Source: Nemania diffusa (taxonomy: Eukaryota; Ascomycota; Sordariomycetes; Xylariales; Xylariaceae). From it: DNA of 64,000 nucleotides. Made by a program: the position numbers and the translations under genes. The DNA lies in the NCBI GenBank assembly GCA_038501195.1, contig JBBPUQ010000010.1, forward strand, positions 1,505,501 to 1,569,500, read 5' to 3'. The notes beneath the pieces are model-generated. The model was not told where the DNA came from. It worked only from the letters and a program-made list of their open reading frames with translations, and made no database searches. Shown here one piece after another: positions 10,511 to 25,347 of this stretch (its first letter is position 1; each line of letters begins with the position of its first letter).

Positions 10511-10820
10511 TATTAAATTAATAATTTAATAAAATTTATATATATATATTAAATATATATAATTAAAACTTAAATTAAAACTTTTATTAAATAATTAAAT
10601 AAATAAAAAATATAAAAATTTATTAAAATTTATAAAATTTATAAATTTTATATATATATATATATAAATAATTTATATATAATTTTTTTAGTTATATTTT
10701 TTTTTATAAAATATATATATAAATTAATATAAAATTTTAAAACTTAAAAATAAATTTTAAACTTTATAAATTATTTTAAATTTTTATATATATATATATA
10801 TATAAAAAGTTTTATTAATA
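10511..10820 (+). repeat. Solo LTR of Copia family Y
   Basis: This 310-bp stretch aligns from end to end with the LTRs at 25040-25347 and 36183-36490, starting TATTAAATTAATAA (from TGTTAAACTAATAA) and ending TTTTATTAATA (from TTCTACTAACA). It is flanked by the 5-bp duplication AAAAT at 10506-10510 and 10821-10825. There is no internal Y sequence on either side, so it is a solo LTR left by LTR-LTR recombination. It is heavily mutated. Confidence 0.88.
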
Positions 10821-12767
10821 AAAATTATTATTAAAATATTTAAAAGTTATAATATAATTATAATTAATATTAGTTTTATATTTTTATATATTATAATTAA
10901 ATAATAATAGTTTATAATAATTAATTTTAAAATATAAATTATTATTTAATTTTTATAATTAATTAAAAAATAAAAAAAAAAAAAAAATAAATTAAAAAAT
11001 ATATATTAAATAAAAATTTTATTAATTTATAATAATTAAATTTAGTTTTAAATATAAAATCTTTTTTTTTAAATAAAAATTATATATATTATTAAAACTA
11101 TTATTTAAAAAAAAAAAAAAAAAAATTAATAAATTAAAATTTATATTAAATTTAAATAAAAGTTTTAGTTTTTTAAAAATAAGTTTTTTTTTTTAGTTTT
11201 TTTAATTTTTTTAACTATTTTTTAAATAGTTATTTTTTTTTTATATAAATTTTTTAATTTATATTAAAAAATAGTTGTAAATAATAAATTAAATTTTTAA
11301 TAATATATATTTTAATAATTTTTTATAATTTTTTATATAATTATATAAAAAAAAATTATTAATTATATTTTTTTTATTATTAAATAATTTATTTATTTTA
11401 TTAAAATTTATTAATAATATTATAATATAAAAAATATTTATATAAATATATTATTAATAACTAGTTTATTTAAATAAAAATATAAAAATTAAATTTATTA
11501 AAAATTAAAATTTAAAAAAATATAAATAATATATTTTTTAAAATATTTTAAAATTTTTATTTTTATTTTTTTTAATATATTTTATAAAATTAAAACAATA
11601 TATATAATAAATTTAAATATTTATTAAAATAATATATTAATAATTTTTATTATTATTATTAAAAATAATAAATTTAAAAAATAAATATTTATATAAATTT
11701 ATTTTATTTTTTTAATTAAATTTTTAAATTTATAAATATAAATTTTATAAAAATATATTTATATAAATATTTAATTTTTATTTTAAATAATAAATTTAAA
11801 TTATATATTATTATATTAATAAATATTAATAAATAAAACTAAATTTTTTTTTATTTATTTAATTATATTTTTTTATTTTTAATATAATATTAATTAAATT
11901 TAGTTTTATTATTTATAATTAAAAATAAAAATTATAAAAAAAAAAGTTTTTATTATAATTATAAATTTATAATTTATTAAAATTTTTTTTTAAAATATAT
12001 AGTTATAAATAAATAATTTAAAATTTTAATTAATATTAAAATAAAATATATTAAAAAAATATATAAAAAAAGCAATTTTATTTTTATATATTTATATTTA
12101 ATTAAAAATAATATTAATTTAAAAGTTTTTAATAATTTAAAATAATATTTAAAAATTTTTAATTAATTTAAATTAATAAATTAAAATTTTTAATTTAATA
12201 AAAAATAATTTAATTAATTTTAGTTTTGTTTTAATAAATTTAAACTAATATTTAAAAAAAAAAAACAATTTAATTTTTATTAATTTTTTAATATTTTATT
12301 TAAAAAATATATTTAATTAAATTATTTATTTTTTTAATATTTAAATTTTTATTTTTTTTAATTATATTTATTATTTTTTAAAAGTTTTAAAATATTAAAA
12401 ATAAATTTATTAAATAAAAATAGCTATAATATTAATTATTAGTTTATATTAATAAAAATATATAAATTATATAAATAAAAAATAAAAAGTTAAAATATAA
12501 AAAAATAATATTTATTATTTAAATTTTTTAAAAATAATAAAATATATATTTATATTTAAAATTTAAATAAAAAATATTAATTAAATTAATAAAAATAATA
12601 AATTTTTAAAAAATATTATAAATTATAAAATATTAATAAAGTTTATTTTATTAATTATTTATATTTTTTAAAAATAATTTTTTATATTTTTTATTTTATA
12701 TTTTTTTTATTAATTTTATATAAATAATATATATTATTTATATATTTAAAAAAAATATTATTAAAAA
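10821..12767. other. Unassigned AT-rich sequence
   Basis: Nearly pure A/T with no recognisable gene or paired repeat; it lies between the solo Y LTR and element X1. It contains A and T homopolymer runs, for example near 10974-10987 and 11108-11124. Confidence 0.5.
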
Positions 12768-12816
12768 TATTATAATTATAAAAAGTATAAAAGTTAATTT
12801 ATTAATTTTATTAATT

Positions 12817-12857
<41 letters not shown>

Positions 12858-13115
12858 AAATTATATATATATATTATATAAAATATATAAATATATAAAA
12901 CTATAAATAAAATGATAAATAAAATTATAAAGTTTAATTAAAGTTTTTTTAAAATAAATTTTATAAAGTAAATTTTTTAAAATAAATTATTTTAAAAATT
13001 ATAATTTTTATAAATTAATAAAAATTATAAAATTATATTATAATAAAATATATAAATTTTAATTTATAATTAATAAAATAAATATAAAAATTAATTATTT
13101 ATATAAATTATTATA
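12768..13115. repeat. X1 left LTR
   Basis: 348 bp, matching 19835-20185, 35160-35502 and 46549-46891. It contains an A run of about 30 nt near 12829-12855 followed by CTAAATTATATATATAT, a landmark shared by all four copies. Confidence 0.85.
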
Positions 13116-13500
13116 TTATTTTTTTTAAAAATTAAAAATTTAATATAAATTAAATTAAAATTAATTAAATATAATATTTAAATTTAATTTTAATATTTAA
13201 ATTAAATATTTTATTATTGTTTTTATAATTTTTTATAAATTTATTTATAACTGCTATTTTTATTTAATTTTATAATTTAATTAATAGTTTTAATTTAATT
13301 AATTTATTTAAATAATAATAGTTTAATATAATAAATATATTTTTAAAATTTTTTATAAAATATTAAATATTATTAAAGTTATAACTTTTTTATAAAACTT
13401 AATATTATAATTTTTTAACTTTATTAAAAGTTTTTAATTTTAATATTTAATTTATTTTAAATTTTAATTTATTATTAATTTTTTTAGCTAATAATAAAAT

Positions 13501-16213
13501 TTATAACTATTATAATAATAAATTATTATTTATTTTTTTTAATTTATTTATATAAAATAAGTTTTTTTTTTTATATAAATTTAATATATTTAATTTATAA
13601 TTATATTTTTTTTATTTAAAAATTTTAAATAGTTGAAAATATTATAAATTAAAACAAATTATTAAAATATATATTAAAAAATTTTTTTATATAAAAATAT
13701 TTTATTATATTTAAAAAAATTAATAAATTTTTATTTTTTATTAATTTAAATTTTTTGTTTTTTTATATAGTTTTAATAGTTTTATATATAAATTTTTAAA
13801 TTTATTATATTTAATTAATTAATTTTTATATATATTTAATTTATTTATTAATAAAAATTAATTAATTTTAAAACTTAGTTTTAAATATTTTTTTAAAAAT
13901 ATTATATTAATTATTAAATATTATAAAAAATTATAAATAAAATTTAAAACTAATAAATATATATTTTAATTATTTTAATATTTATTTATATAAAAATATA
14001 ATTTTTAATTTAAATTATAATTTGTTTTTTTTATAATATTTTATATTTATAAATAATAAATATTATTTTATTTATATTTAATATTTATTAATAAATTTAA
14101 AATTTTTATAAATTTTAAAATAAATAATTTAATATTATTAAAAAACTAAATTTTTAATATAAAAAATATAATATAATATATAATAATATTTTAATATTAA
14201 TTTTTTTATATTATTTATTTTTTAATTAAATAAAATATATAAATTTTATTAAATTTATTAATAAATATTTAAATAAAATTATATTTATATTAATTTAAAA
14301 ATATATTTTTATTATTTATTATTATATATTTTTAAATATTTTATAATATAAATATTAAATATAATAATTTAAAAATTTTTATTTTTATTTTTTTATTATA
14401 TTTTTATTTATAATTGTTAATATATTAATATATATTTTTTTTAAAAAAAAACTAATAATAGTTTTTTTTTAATATTTATATTAATTTATTTTAATTTTAA
14501 TAAATTATTAATATTAGTTTATATATTTTTTATAATAAAATAATTTAAAAAAAAATTATTTTATTTATATTAATTTTTTATAAATTTATTATTATTTTTT
14601 TATTATAATTTTTAAGTTTTAAATTATATTTTTTTAAAAAATTAAATTAATTAAATTTATATTTTTATAATTAATATTTTAATTTTAATAAATTAAAAAA
14701 TATTATAAAATTTTTAATTATATTAAATTTAATAAAATTAATATTTTTATTTTTTATTTTTAAATTTTAATTATTAATAAATTAATTTATTTTAAAAAAA
14801 TATTTAATTTATTATTTTTTTTTATTTATATTAAAAATAATGTTATAATTATTATAATAATAAATTATATTTATTTTTTTAATTTATTTATATAAAATAA
14901 GTTTTTTTTTTAATTAATTTAATATAATTAAATTTATAATTATATTTTAATTATTTAAAAATATTTTAAATAATTTGAAAATATTATAAATTAAAACAAA
15001 TTATTAAATATATATTATTAAAATTTTTTTTTATATAAAAAATATTTTTATTATATTTAAAAAAATTAATAAAATTTTTATTTTTTATTAATTAAAAATT
15101 TTTTGTTTTTTTATATAGTTTTAATAGTTTTATATATAAATTTTTAAATTTATTATATTTAATTAATTAATTTTTATATATATTTAATTTATTTATTAAT
15201 AAAAATTAATTAATTTTAAAACTTTTTTATTTTAAATTTTAATTTTTAAAAATATTATATTAATTATTAAATATTAAAAAAAATTATAAATAAAATTTAA
15301 ATATTTTTATAAAAAATATATATTTTAATTATTTTAATATTTATTTATATAAAAATATAATTTTTAATTTAAATTATAATTTTTTTTTTTTATAATATTT
15401 TATATTTATAAATAATAAATATTATTTTATTTATATTTAATATTTATTAATAAATTTAAAATTTTTATAAATTTTAAAATAAATAATTTAATATTATTAA
15501 AAAACTAAATTTTTAATATATTAAAAATATAATATAATATATAATAATATTTTAATATTAATTTTTTTATATTATTTATTTTTTAATTAAATAAAATAGC
15601 AATAATTTTATTAAATTTATTAATAAATATTTAAATAAAATTATATTTATATTAATTTAAAAATATATTTTTATTATTTATTATTATATATTTTTAAATA
15701 TTTTATAATATAAATATTAAATATAATAATTTAAAAATTTTTATTTTTATTTTTTTATTATATTTTTATTTATAACAATTGTTAATATATTAATATATAT
15801 TTTTTTTAAAAAAAAACTAATAATAGTTTTTTTTTAATATTTATATTAATTTATTTTAATTTTAATAAATTATTAATATTAGTTTATATATTTTTTATAA
15901 TAAAATAATTTAAAAAAAAATTATTTTATTTATATTAATTTTTAATATTATTATTTTTTTATTATAATTTTTTAAGTTTTAAATTATATTTTTTTAAAAA
16001 ATTAAATTAATTAAATTTATATTTTTATAATTAATATTTTAATTTTAATAAATTAAAAAATAGTTATAAAATTTTTAATTATATTAAATTTAATAAATAT
16101 AAAAGTTTTTATTTTTTATTTTTAAATTTTAATTATTAATAAATTAGTTATTTTTTAAAAAAATATATTAATTATAACATTATTTTTTTTTATTTATATT
16201 AAAAAATAATGTT
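13501..16213. repeat. 1,342-bp tandem duplication inside X1
   Basis: Unit 1 (13501-14842) and unit 2 (14843 to about 16213) run in parallel: both start with a variant of TTATAACTATTATAATAATA and end with a variant of TATTAAAAATAATGTTA. X2 carries only one copy (about 35770-36182 continued at 41953-42890). The two units have since diverged by point changes and small indels, so the duplication predates much of the mutation. Confidence 0.8.
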
Positions 16214-17339
16214 AAAATTATTTAAAAAATCTATTTATTTAATTTATTTTATTAAAAAAGCTTTTTTAATTAATTAATAAATTAATATTTAATAATTAAT
16301 AATTATTTAAAACTATATATTTAATAATTTAAAATAATAATATTTAAAAGTTTATATTATTATTAATATTTTTTAATTTTAAATTAAATAAACTTATTTA
16401 TATAAAGTTATAGTTTTTAAAAAATAATTAATAAATTTTTATTTATTATTTTTTTATTTTAATTAAATAATTTTTTTAGTTATATTATATAAAATATTTA
16501 TTTTAATATATATTAAAACTTTAAATTAAAAAAAAGTTAATATTAAAACTAATATAATTAACTTTTTTATTATTTTAAAAACTTTTTATTATTTTAATTT
16601 TAATTTTTATTTATAGTTTTTTTTTAATAATTATATAAATAATTTAAAAATATTATAAATATAATAAATAAATATTTTTATAAAATTATAAAATTTTAAA
16701 AATAATTAAATCGATATTATAGTTTTAAAATATTTAAATATTTAATTTAAAATTACTTTAATTTTTTTTAAATTTATTTTAATATTTTAATTAGTTTTTA
16801 AAATTATATTTAAATAATTAATTATAATAATTTTAAAATAAAATTTATAAATATTTTTTTTAAAGTTAATTTTATATAAATAATATATTATTGTTTTATA
16901 TTATTTTTAATATTTTAAAATTTTATTAAAATAAATTAAAATATTATTAATATATAAATTAATAAATTAATTAAATAAATTATAAAATTAAATATTAATA
17001 AAATTTTATTATTATATAAATTTTATTTTTAAATTAAATAATAAAATAATTTAATAAAAAGTTTTTAATTTAATTTAAAATATAATTAAAAAATAAAATT
17101 TAACTATTAATAATAATTAATTAAAAGTTTTAATAATATTAAATTTTAAATATATTTTTAATTTATAATAATTAAATAATATATTTTTAAAATCGAAAAC
17201 TTAAATAATTTAATTTTTTAAAAATTGATTTTTTTATTAAAAATTAATACATAACTTTTTATTAATTAAATAAAATTTAAATATAAATAAAATAAATATT
17301 ATATTTAAATTTATATTTAATTTAATAAACTTTATTTTA

Positions 17340-17342
<3 letters not shown>

Positions 17343-17377
<35 letters not shown>
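17343..17377. repeat. Poly(T) tract, about 35 nt
   Basis: An uninterrupted T run inside X1. The matching place in X2 (about 43990-44010) has only short T runs, so this is a slippage-expanded homopolymer rather than a family feature. Confidence 0.8.
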
Positions 17378-17382
<5 letters not shown>

Positions 17383-19834
17383 TATATTAAATTAATATAT
17401 AATATTATAAAAAATTATTATTTTTAAATTTATTATTAAATTTTAAAACTATATTATAACTAAATTAAAATAATAATATTTTAATTAATTAAATTTTTAA
17501 AAAAAATCTTTTTAAATAAATTAATTTTTTAAATATTAATTATTTTATTAATTTAATATATTTTAAATTTTTATTAAATAAAAATAATTTTAATTTATTA
17601 TTAAAAATTTTTTATTATTTTTTATATAAAATATTAATATTAATTATTTAATTAATATTAAATATTTTTATAATATATTAAATTATAATTAATTTATTAA
17701 ATATATCGAGTTTTTTTTAATAAATTTAATTTAAATTATTTATATAGTTTTATTTTAATTAAATAATAATTTTTATATTAATAATTTAAATTTTAAAGTT
17801 TTAAATTATATTATTAATTAATATATTATTTTATAATATTTTATAACAATATTTTAAATTATTTTTTTTTAATTTAACTTTTATTTTTAAATTTATTTTA
17901 TTATATTAATTTATATTTTATTAAATTTTTAAATTAATAATTTTTTTAACTTTAATTTTTAATAAAATAATAATTATAAAAAAAAATTATATAAAAATAA
18001 AAATATTATTAAATTATATAAATTATTTATATTAATAATTTATTAAAATATTTTATTTTAATAATTAATATAAATTAATTATTATTTAATAATTAATTTT
18101 AATAATTTTAAACTTTTAATTAAAAAAACAATATTTATTTATTTTTAAAATAGTTTTTAATATTTAGTTTATTTTATTAATTATTTTATTATAATAATTA
18201 ATTAATAATATTAATTTTTTTAATTTAATAATTTTAATTTTAAATTAAAATTTAATTTTTTAAACAATTTATTAATTAATTAATAAATTAATTTAAATTT
18301 TAATATTATATAAAATAATAGTTATAATATTAACTTTATTAATTTATATTTATATAATTTAAAAAAAGCTTAATAAATTATTTAAATTATTTAAATTAAT
18401 TATAATAAATATTTAAATTAATATAAAACTTTATATTAATTTTATTTATTTTTTAAATTTTTAAAATTAAAAGATTTATTAAATTTTAATTTATTATAAT
18501 CTTTTATTTTTTAAATAATTAATATATTGTTTTTTTTAAAATATTATTTAATTATATATTTTTTTTTTTATAATTAAAACAAATATTATTATTTTAATAT
18601 ATTTTTTTTTAATTATTAATTAACTTTTTATATTTATTATTTTAAAAAAATTTAATTTTTTTTTTAGTTTTATTAAATTTATTATTAAAATAAAAACTTT
18701 TTTTAAAATTAATTATATTTAAAACTTAATTTTTTTAATTTTATTTAAATAATTATTAATAATTATAAATAACTTTAGCAATTTTATTATAAAACTTTTT
18801 ATATATAAAATTTAAATTAATATTAACTTTAAAAATTTTATTATTAAAATTAATATTTAAATATTTTTACTTTTTAAATAAAACTATTAAAATATAAAAT
18901 AAATTAATAAATATTTATTTATTTAAAAAGTTTATAATAATATTAAATAAAAATTTATTAAATTATAATAAATAATAATTAATATTTAAATTATTTTAAT
19001 AATATTATTAAATAATTAAATAATAAATTAATAATAAGTTTTTATTAATTATAAAATAAGTTTTTTAAATTAAAAAAATAAATAATATATTTAATTTTTT
19101 TTATTATAAAAAATATTTTCATTTTTTTTAAATTTATTAATAAATTTATAAATTTAAATATTAAACTTGTTTTTATTACTAATAAATTTTTTAAAATATT
19201 TAATTTTTATTTTAATTTTATTTTAATAAATAATATATTAATTATTAAATTTAAACGAAAATTTTTTAAATATAAATTATATATTTATATTATAAAATTA
19301 AAAAATAATATTTAAAATTTTTTTAAAAATATTGTTTTTATAACTATATTTAAAAAATATAATTAAATTAAATCATTTTTATAATATAATTATTTATTAA
19401 TAAAAAAAGTTAATTTAAATTTTTTATATAATAATTATATTTTATTTAATAATAAATTCTTTTTTTTATTTAAAGTTATTATTATTATTTTAATTTATTA
19501 TTTTAAATTATTAATATAAAATTAATTTATAAAATTTATTTTTATTATTAATAAATTTTATAAATAATAAAATAATAATTAAAATAATAATTAAAATAAT
19601 AATTAAAATAATAATTAATTAATTAAATAAACTTAATTAATTTTTAAATTTAATTTTAAATTTTTAAATAATAACATTTTTTTTAAAAATATAAATAATA
19701 TATTATATTAATAATTTTATTTTAAATATATAATTAAAATAGTTTATTTATTATATATAAATTATATAAAATAAATAATAATTATTTATTTAAATTAAAT
19801 ATTTATTAATAAATAAAAAATAATTTGAAAATAA

Positions 19835-19888
19835 TATTATAATTATAAAAAATATAAAAGTTAATTTATTGATTTTATTAATTAAAGA

Positions 19889-19926
<38 letters not shown>

Positions 19927-20185
19927 AATTATATATATATATTATATAAATTATATAAAAATATATAAAATTATAAATAAAGTTATAAATAAAATTATAA
20001 AGTTTAATTAAAGTTTTTTTAAAATAAATTTTATAAAATAAATTTTTTAAAATAAATTATTTTAAAAATTATAGTTTTTATAAATTAATAAAAATTATAA
20101 AGTTATATTATAATAAAATATATAAATTTTAATTTATAATTAATAAAATAAATATAAAAATTAATTATTTATATAAATTGTTATA
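19835..20185. repeat. X1 right LTR
   Basis: 351 bp, matching the left LTR of X1 with C/T and G/A differences and a different A-run length. Confidence 0.85.
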
Positions 20186-23100
20186 AAAAATAAAATATAT
20201 TATTATTATTATTTTTAATAAATTTAGTTATTTTTTAATTTTATATTTAAAAATAATATTAATTAAAAACTTTATTTTATTTTATTTTTATAATATAATT
20301 TATTTATAATTATTTAAAAAAAAATAACTATTAATATATTAAAAATTAAATTTAAAAAATAGTTAAAAATAAAAAAAATAATATTATATATTATAATTAA
20401 AAATATTAATAAAATAATTAAATAATTATTTATTTTTTTTTAAATTTTATAATTAATATATTTTTATTTTAAAATAATTATAAAAAAATATAAAAAAATT
20501 TAAATAAAATTTTTTTTAAATTATATTTTTGTTATTTTTAATAAATAAATATATTTTTTACTTTTATAATATTGTTATAATATTTAAATAAAAAAATAAT
20601 AAAAAAAAAATTAAAAAATTTATTAAATTTATATATATTTATATATAATTTTAATATTTTTATTAATAATATAATAATAAATAAATAAAAAAATTAAAAA
20701 TATATATAAATAAAAATATAAATAAAAAAAATAAAAAATAAATTTTTTTTTTTAAAATTTAAAGTTAAAAACTAATATAATAAATTTAAATAAAAAAAAT
20801 AATAAAAATTTATAATAAATTAAAATTTAATATTTTTATTTTATAAATTTTTTTATTTAATAAAAGTTAAAAAATAAAAAAATATTATTTTTTTTAATTA
20901 TTAAAAAAATTTTTAATTAGTTAATTAAACTTTTAAATATTTTTAAAAATTTTATTTATTAATATTAAATTTTATAATTTAATAAAATAAATAAATAATT
21001 TTTTTTAAATTTTTTAAATAGCTTATATTTTTTAAATTAATATTTTAATAATAATTATTAATATTTTAATTTATTAATTTTTTAATTTATATATAAATTA
21101 TTATTTAATTATTTATTTAATTAAACTTTTTTAAATTAAATAATTTTTAAAAAAAAAACTATATTTTTTTATTTAATTAATTTATAAAAATTATTTATTT
21201 TTAATAATTAATAGTTTTTTTTTTATTAAAATTTATTATTGTTTTTAATAAATTTTAATTATAATATAATTATTATATAACTTTTTTTTAGTTTTTTTTT
21301 TATTTTTCTTTTTTAAATTAATAAATTTTTTAAATGTTTGTTTATTTTTTTTATTTATTTTTTTTATTAATATATTTTTTTTTTAAAGTTTAAAATTATA
21401 TATAATATTTTTTTTATTATTATATTTTTTTTTAATAATTGTTTTTATATATATAATTAAAATATTATTTTTTTATTTAATTAAAAAAATTTTAAATTTT
21501 ATTATTTTATATATTTTTTTAAACTTTAAAAAATTTTTTATTTTTAAAATATTTATTTTATTTAATTTATAAATAATAAAATTTATAATTTAAAGTTTTT
21601 TAAAATTTAAAAGTTTATAAATATATAAAGAAATTATTAATTTATATAATTTTTTATTAATATTATTATATTATAAATTTTTAATAATTTTTTTATTTAA
21701 ATTTTTAATAATATTATTAAAAATTAATATATATATTAAAAAGTTTATTTTAATATTTTTAAACTTTTTAATATTTTTTTTATTATTTTTATTATAATTA
21801 AAAAAACTTTTAATTATAATATTATTTTTTATATATTATATATTAAAATAAATTAAAATAATTTTTAAAATCAATATATTTATAATTTTATTTATAATTA
21901 TTATTATTTTAAAAGTTTTTATATTTAATAATTTAATATTTTTAATATTGTTTTTTATAAAATATATAAATATTAATTTATTTAATTTAAACTATATAAA
22001 AAAATTAAAATATAACTTTTTTTTAAATATATTTTAATTTTTAAATATAGTAATAATATTTATAAAAATTATAAATTTATAATTTAAAAAGTTTATTATA
22101 TTTAATATTATAATAATTTAATAATTAATTAATTTAAAATAAATAAATAAATTATTAAATTAAAATTAAATATTTATTTTAATAATAATAAAATTACATT
22201 TATTATTAAATTTAATATATTTATTAAATTTATAAATTAATATATTAAAAAATTTAATAAAAAAAAAATAATTTAATAATAAATAATATTTTTAATAATT
22301 AAAAAACTTTTTTTTTTTTATATATATTAAAGTTTTTTTATTATATTTATAATATTTTTAAATATTTTAATAAATATATAATATATAATATAATATTTTT
22401 AAAAGCTATATTTTATTTTAATTATTAATATTTATTATATTAATTAATAAAAAATAAAACTATTATATAATATATAAAAAAAAAAATTATAAAAAAAACT
22501 ATTATTAATTTTATATATTATTAAAAAACTTATTAATTTTATTATAATAATATTTTAAATAAAATATTTATTATTTAAATTTTTTTTTTTTATTTATAAA
22601 TATTTAAAAACTTTTAATTATTTTAAAATTTTATATTTATAATTTTAAGTTTTTTTATTTTTAATTTAATTATTATTTAATTTATAATTAATTTATTTTT
22701 TTTATTATTATTTATTTTTATAATTTTATTAAATTTATTTTTTAATTTTAAATTATTAATAATTTATTTTATAATTTATATATTTTTTTTTAAATTTATT
22801 AATTTTTAATATTTTTTTTTATTTTTAATAAACTTTTTAAATTTATTTATATAAAAAATATTTTTAAATTTAATATTATTTAAATCTTTTAATTTATATT
22901 TATTATTAATAAAAAGTTTTTTAATTTAATAAAAATTATATTATTTATAAAAAAGTTTTTTATTATTATTTATATTAATTTTAAATTTTTTATTATATAA
23001 AAATATAAATATTTTTTTTTTAATTAATTTTTAATTTTATAAATATTTTATTAATTTTTATTTTTACTTTATTTTTATTTTTTTTATAAAATAATTTAAT

Positions 23101-25039
23101 AAACTTTTTTAATATTTTTTTTTTAATATTTTATTTAATAAATTTTTATTATAATTATATTTTTAACATTTTTAATTTTATTTTATTATAAAATTTTTAT
23201 TAAAACAATAATATTTTTTATAAATATAATAAATAGTTTTTTATAAATTAATTTATAAATATTATATTTATAATATTTAATAAAAATATAATTTAATTAT
23301 ATAATATTATTAAATTAATTTTTTTTTTTTTTTTTTATTATTAATTAATTTTATTAAATTTAATTTTAAAAATATATATATTTTTTTTTATAAATTTTTA
23401 AAATTAAAAATAATAAATTAAATTATAAATTAATTTATGTTTTATTTTTATAATAACTTTTTTAATTTTACTTTTAAATTTAAAACTATTATTATATTTT
23501 AATTTAATTAAAATATTATATTATTTAAAAATTTTATAATTTAAAAATTTATAAATATTTTTTATAATTTAATTTTTTAAAACTATAACTTTTAAATAAT
23601 TAAAAAATTTATATTAAGCTTTAATAATATATTTATAATTATTTTATAATAATATAATTTAAATATATATAATTTAAAAAATTAAAAGTTTTATAAATAT
23701 ATTTTAATAATATTTTTTTTAAGTTTTCTTTTTAAGCTTTTTAATATAATATATATAATTTAATTATTTTTAATATATTTTTATAAAAAACTTTTTAATA
23801 ATATTATTAAATAATTTATTAAATTATATTTTTTTTATTTTAATATATAAAACTATTATAATAAATTTAAATTATTTATTTTTATAATATTTTAATATTT
23901 AATATTTTATAAAGTAAATATTTTTTATCGCTTTTTTTTATAATTTATTATTTTAAATAAAATATTTTAAAAGTTATTTTTTAAAATTAATTTTATATTA
24001 AATATTATTTATAATATTTAAATATTTAAAAATAGTTATATATTTAATTATAATAACGTTTTATAGTTTTTATTTGTTTTTAATAATAATAATAATTTAA
24101 TAAAATCTATATTATTTAAATAAAATAGCTTTTATTATTTTTTACTTTTTTTTTTATTTTATAAAATTGTTTTTTATTTATAAGTTTTTGTTATAATAAT
24201 ATTAAAAACTTTTAAAAAAACATTTTAAAAATTATATTAATTTTATATTAATAAATAATTAAAAAAAATCTATATAATATTTAATTAAATATTAATAAAA
24301 TTATTAATATTATTTTTTTATTTATTGTTTTTTTTATTAAATAGTTTTAATAATTTTTTTAATAAATTATTTATAATAATATATTTTTTATTAACTATAT
24401 AATAAATTTTAAAATTAAATATTTTAATTTAAATAATTTATTATATTAAAGTTATATTAAATAAAATAAAAAAATTATTATTAAATTAAATAATTAATAT
24501 TTTAATATTAATTTTTAAATAAAAATATATTTTATAAAAATAATTTTATAAATATTTTAATATTTTTACTATTATTAAATATTTTTTTTTAATTATATTA
24601 TAATTTAATTTTACATTTTTTTAATATTTTAATTTATATTAAACTAGTTTTATTATTTAATTAATAAATTAAATAAAAATAATTTTTTAATTAATATTAA
24701 AAATATTTATTTTTATTTATATAAGTTTATTTTTATAATTTAATATAATTAAAATAAAAGTTTTAATAAAAATATTTTTAAATTTTACTATAGCTTTATA
24801 TTAAAGCTTTTTTTATAAAAAAAAAATATTTTTATAAATTAATATAATTAAAAATTAAATAATAATTAAATATTTTTTTATTTAAATATAATAATATATT
24901 ATAATTTTTAAAAAAAATTTTATATAAATAAAATTTATATATTTAAATTATTTTATAATTTTAATTATTTTAACTTTTATTAGTTTTTAATTATAAATAT
25001 TATATATATAATTTATTATTTTTATAAAAATTTAATATT
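20186..25039. other. Unassigned AT-rich sequence between X1 and Y1
   Basis: About 4.9 kb of almost pure A/T. I found no paired terminal repeats and no coding region. It is the host sequence into which Y1 inserted (target ATATT at 25035-25039), and probably remains of still older elements. Confidence 0.5.
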
Positions 25040-25347
25040 TGTTAAACTAATAACCTAATAGGACTTATATGTATGCACTAGGTGCATATAACTAGAACTT
25101 AAACCAGAACCCTTATTAAATAACCAAATAAATAAAGAATACAAAGACCTACTAAGATCTACAAGTTCTACAAGTTTTATACACATATATATATAAATAA
25201 CTTGTATATAACTTTTTTAGTTGTATTTTTTTTTGTAAAATATATATACGAATTAATATAGAACTTTAGAACTTAAAAACAAACTTTAAACTTTATAAAT
25301 TATTCTAAATTTTTTTGTATATATATGTATAAAAAGTTTTATTAATA
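25040..25347 (+). repeat. Y1 5' LTR (least mutated LTR)
   Basis: 308 bp. It keeps many C and G bases in its first 130 bp (for example CCTAATAGGACTTATATG) that are T or A in the other LTRs. Differences from the 3' LTR checked over the first 100 bases are transitions. Confidence 0.9.

Larger units (their letters stand above)
12768..20185. mobile_element. LTR retrotransposon X1 (full length, internally duplicated)
   Basis: Direct terminal repeats of about 350 bp lie at 12768-13115 and 19835-20185. Both begin TATTATAATTA (from TGTTATAATTA, seen intact at 35160) and end in a variant of ATTGTTATA. The 5-bp flanks are AAAAA on both sides (12763-12767 and 20186-20190), a valid but low-complexity target-site duplication. 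The interior is colinear with X2 once the Y2 insertion there and a 1,342-bp tandem duplication here are removed, giving about 6 kb for each. No coding potential survives, so the superfamily cannot be assigned. Each LTR carries a long A run. Confidence 0.85.

Noticed and set aside
12763..20190. Reading X1 as two separate insertions because it is longer than X2
   Set aside because: The excess equals the 1,342-bp internal tandem duplication, and the outer LTRs share matching 5-bp flanks.
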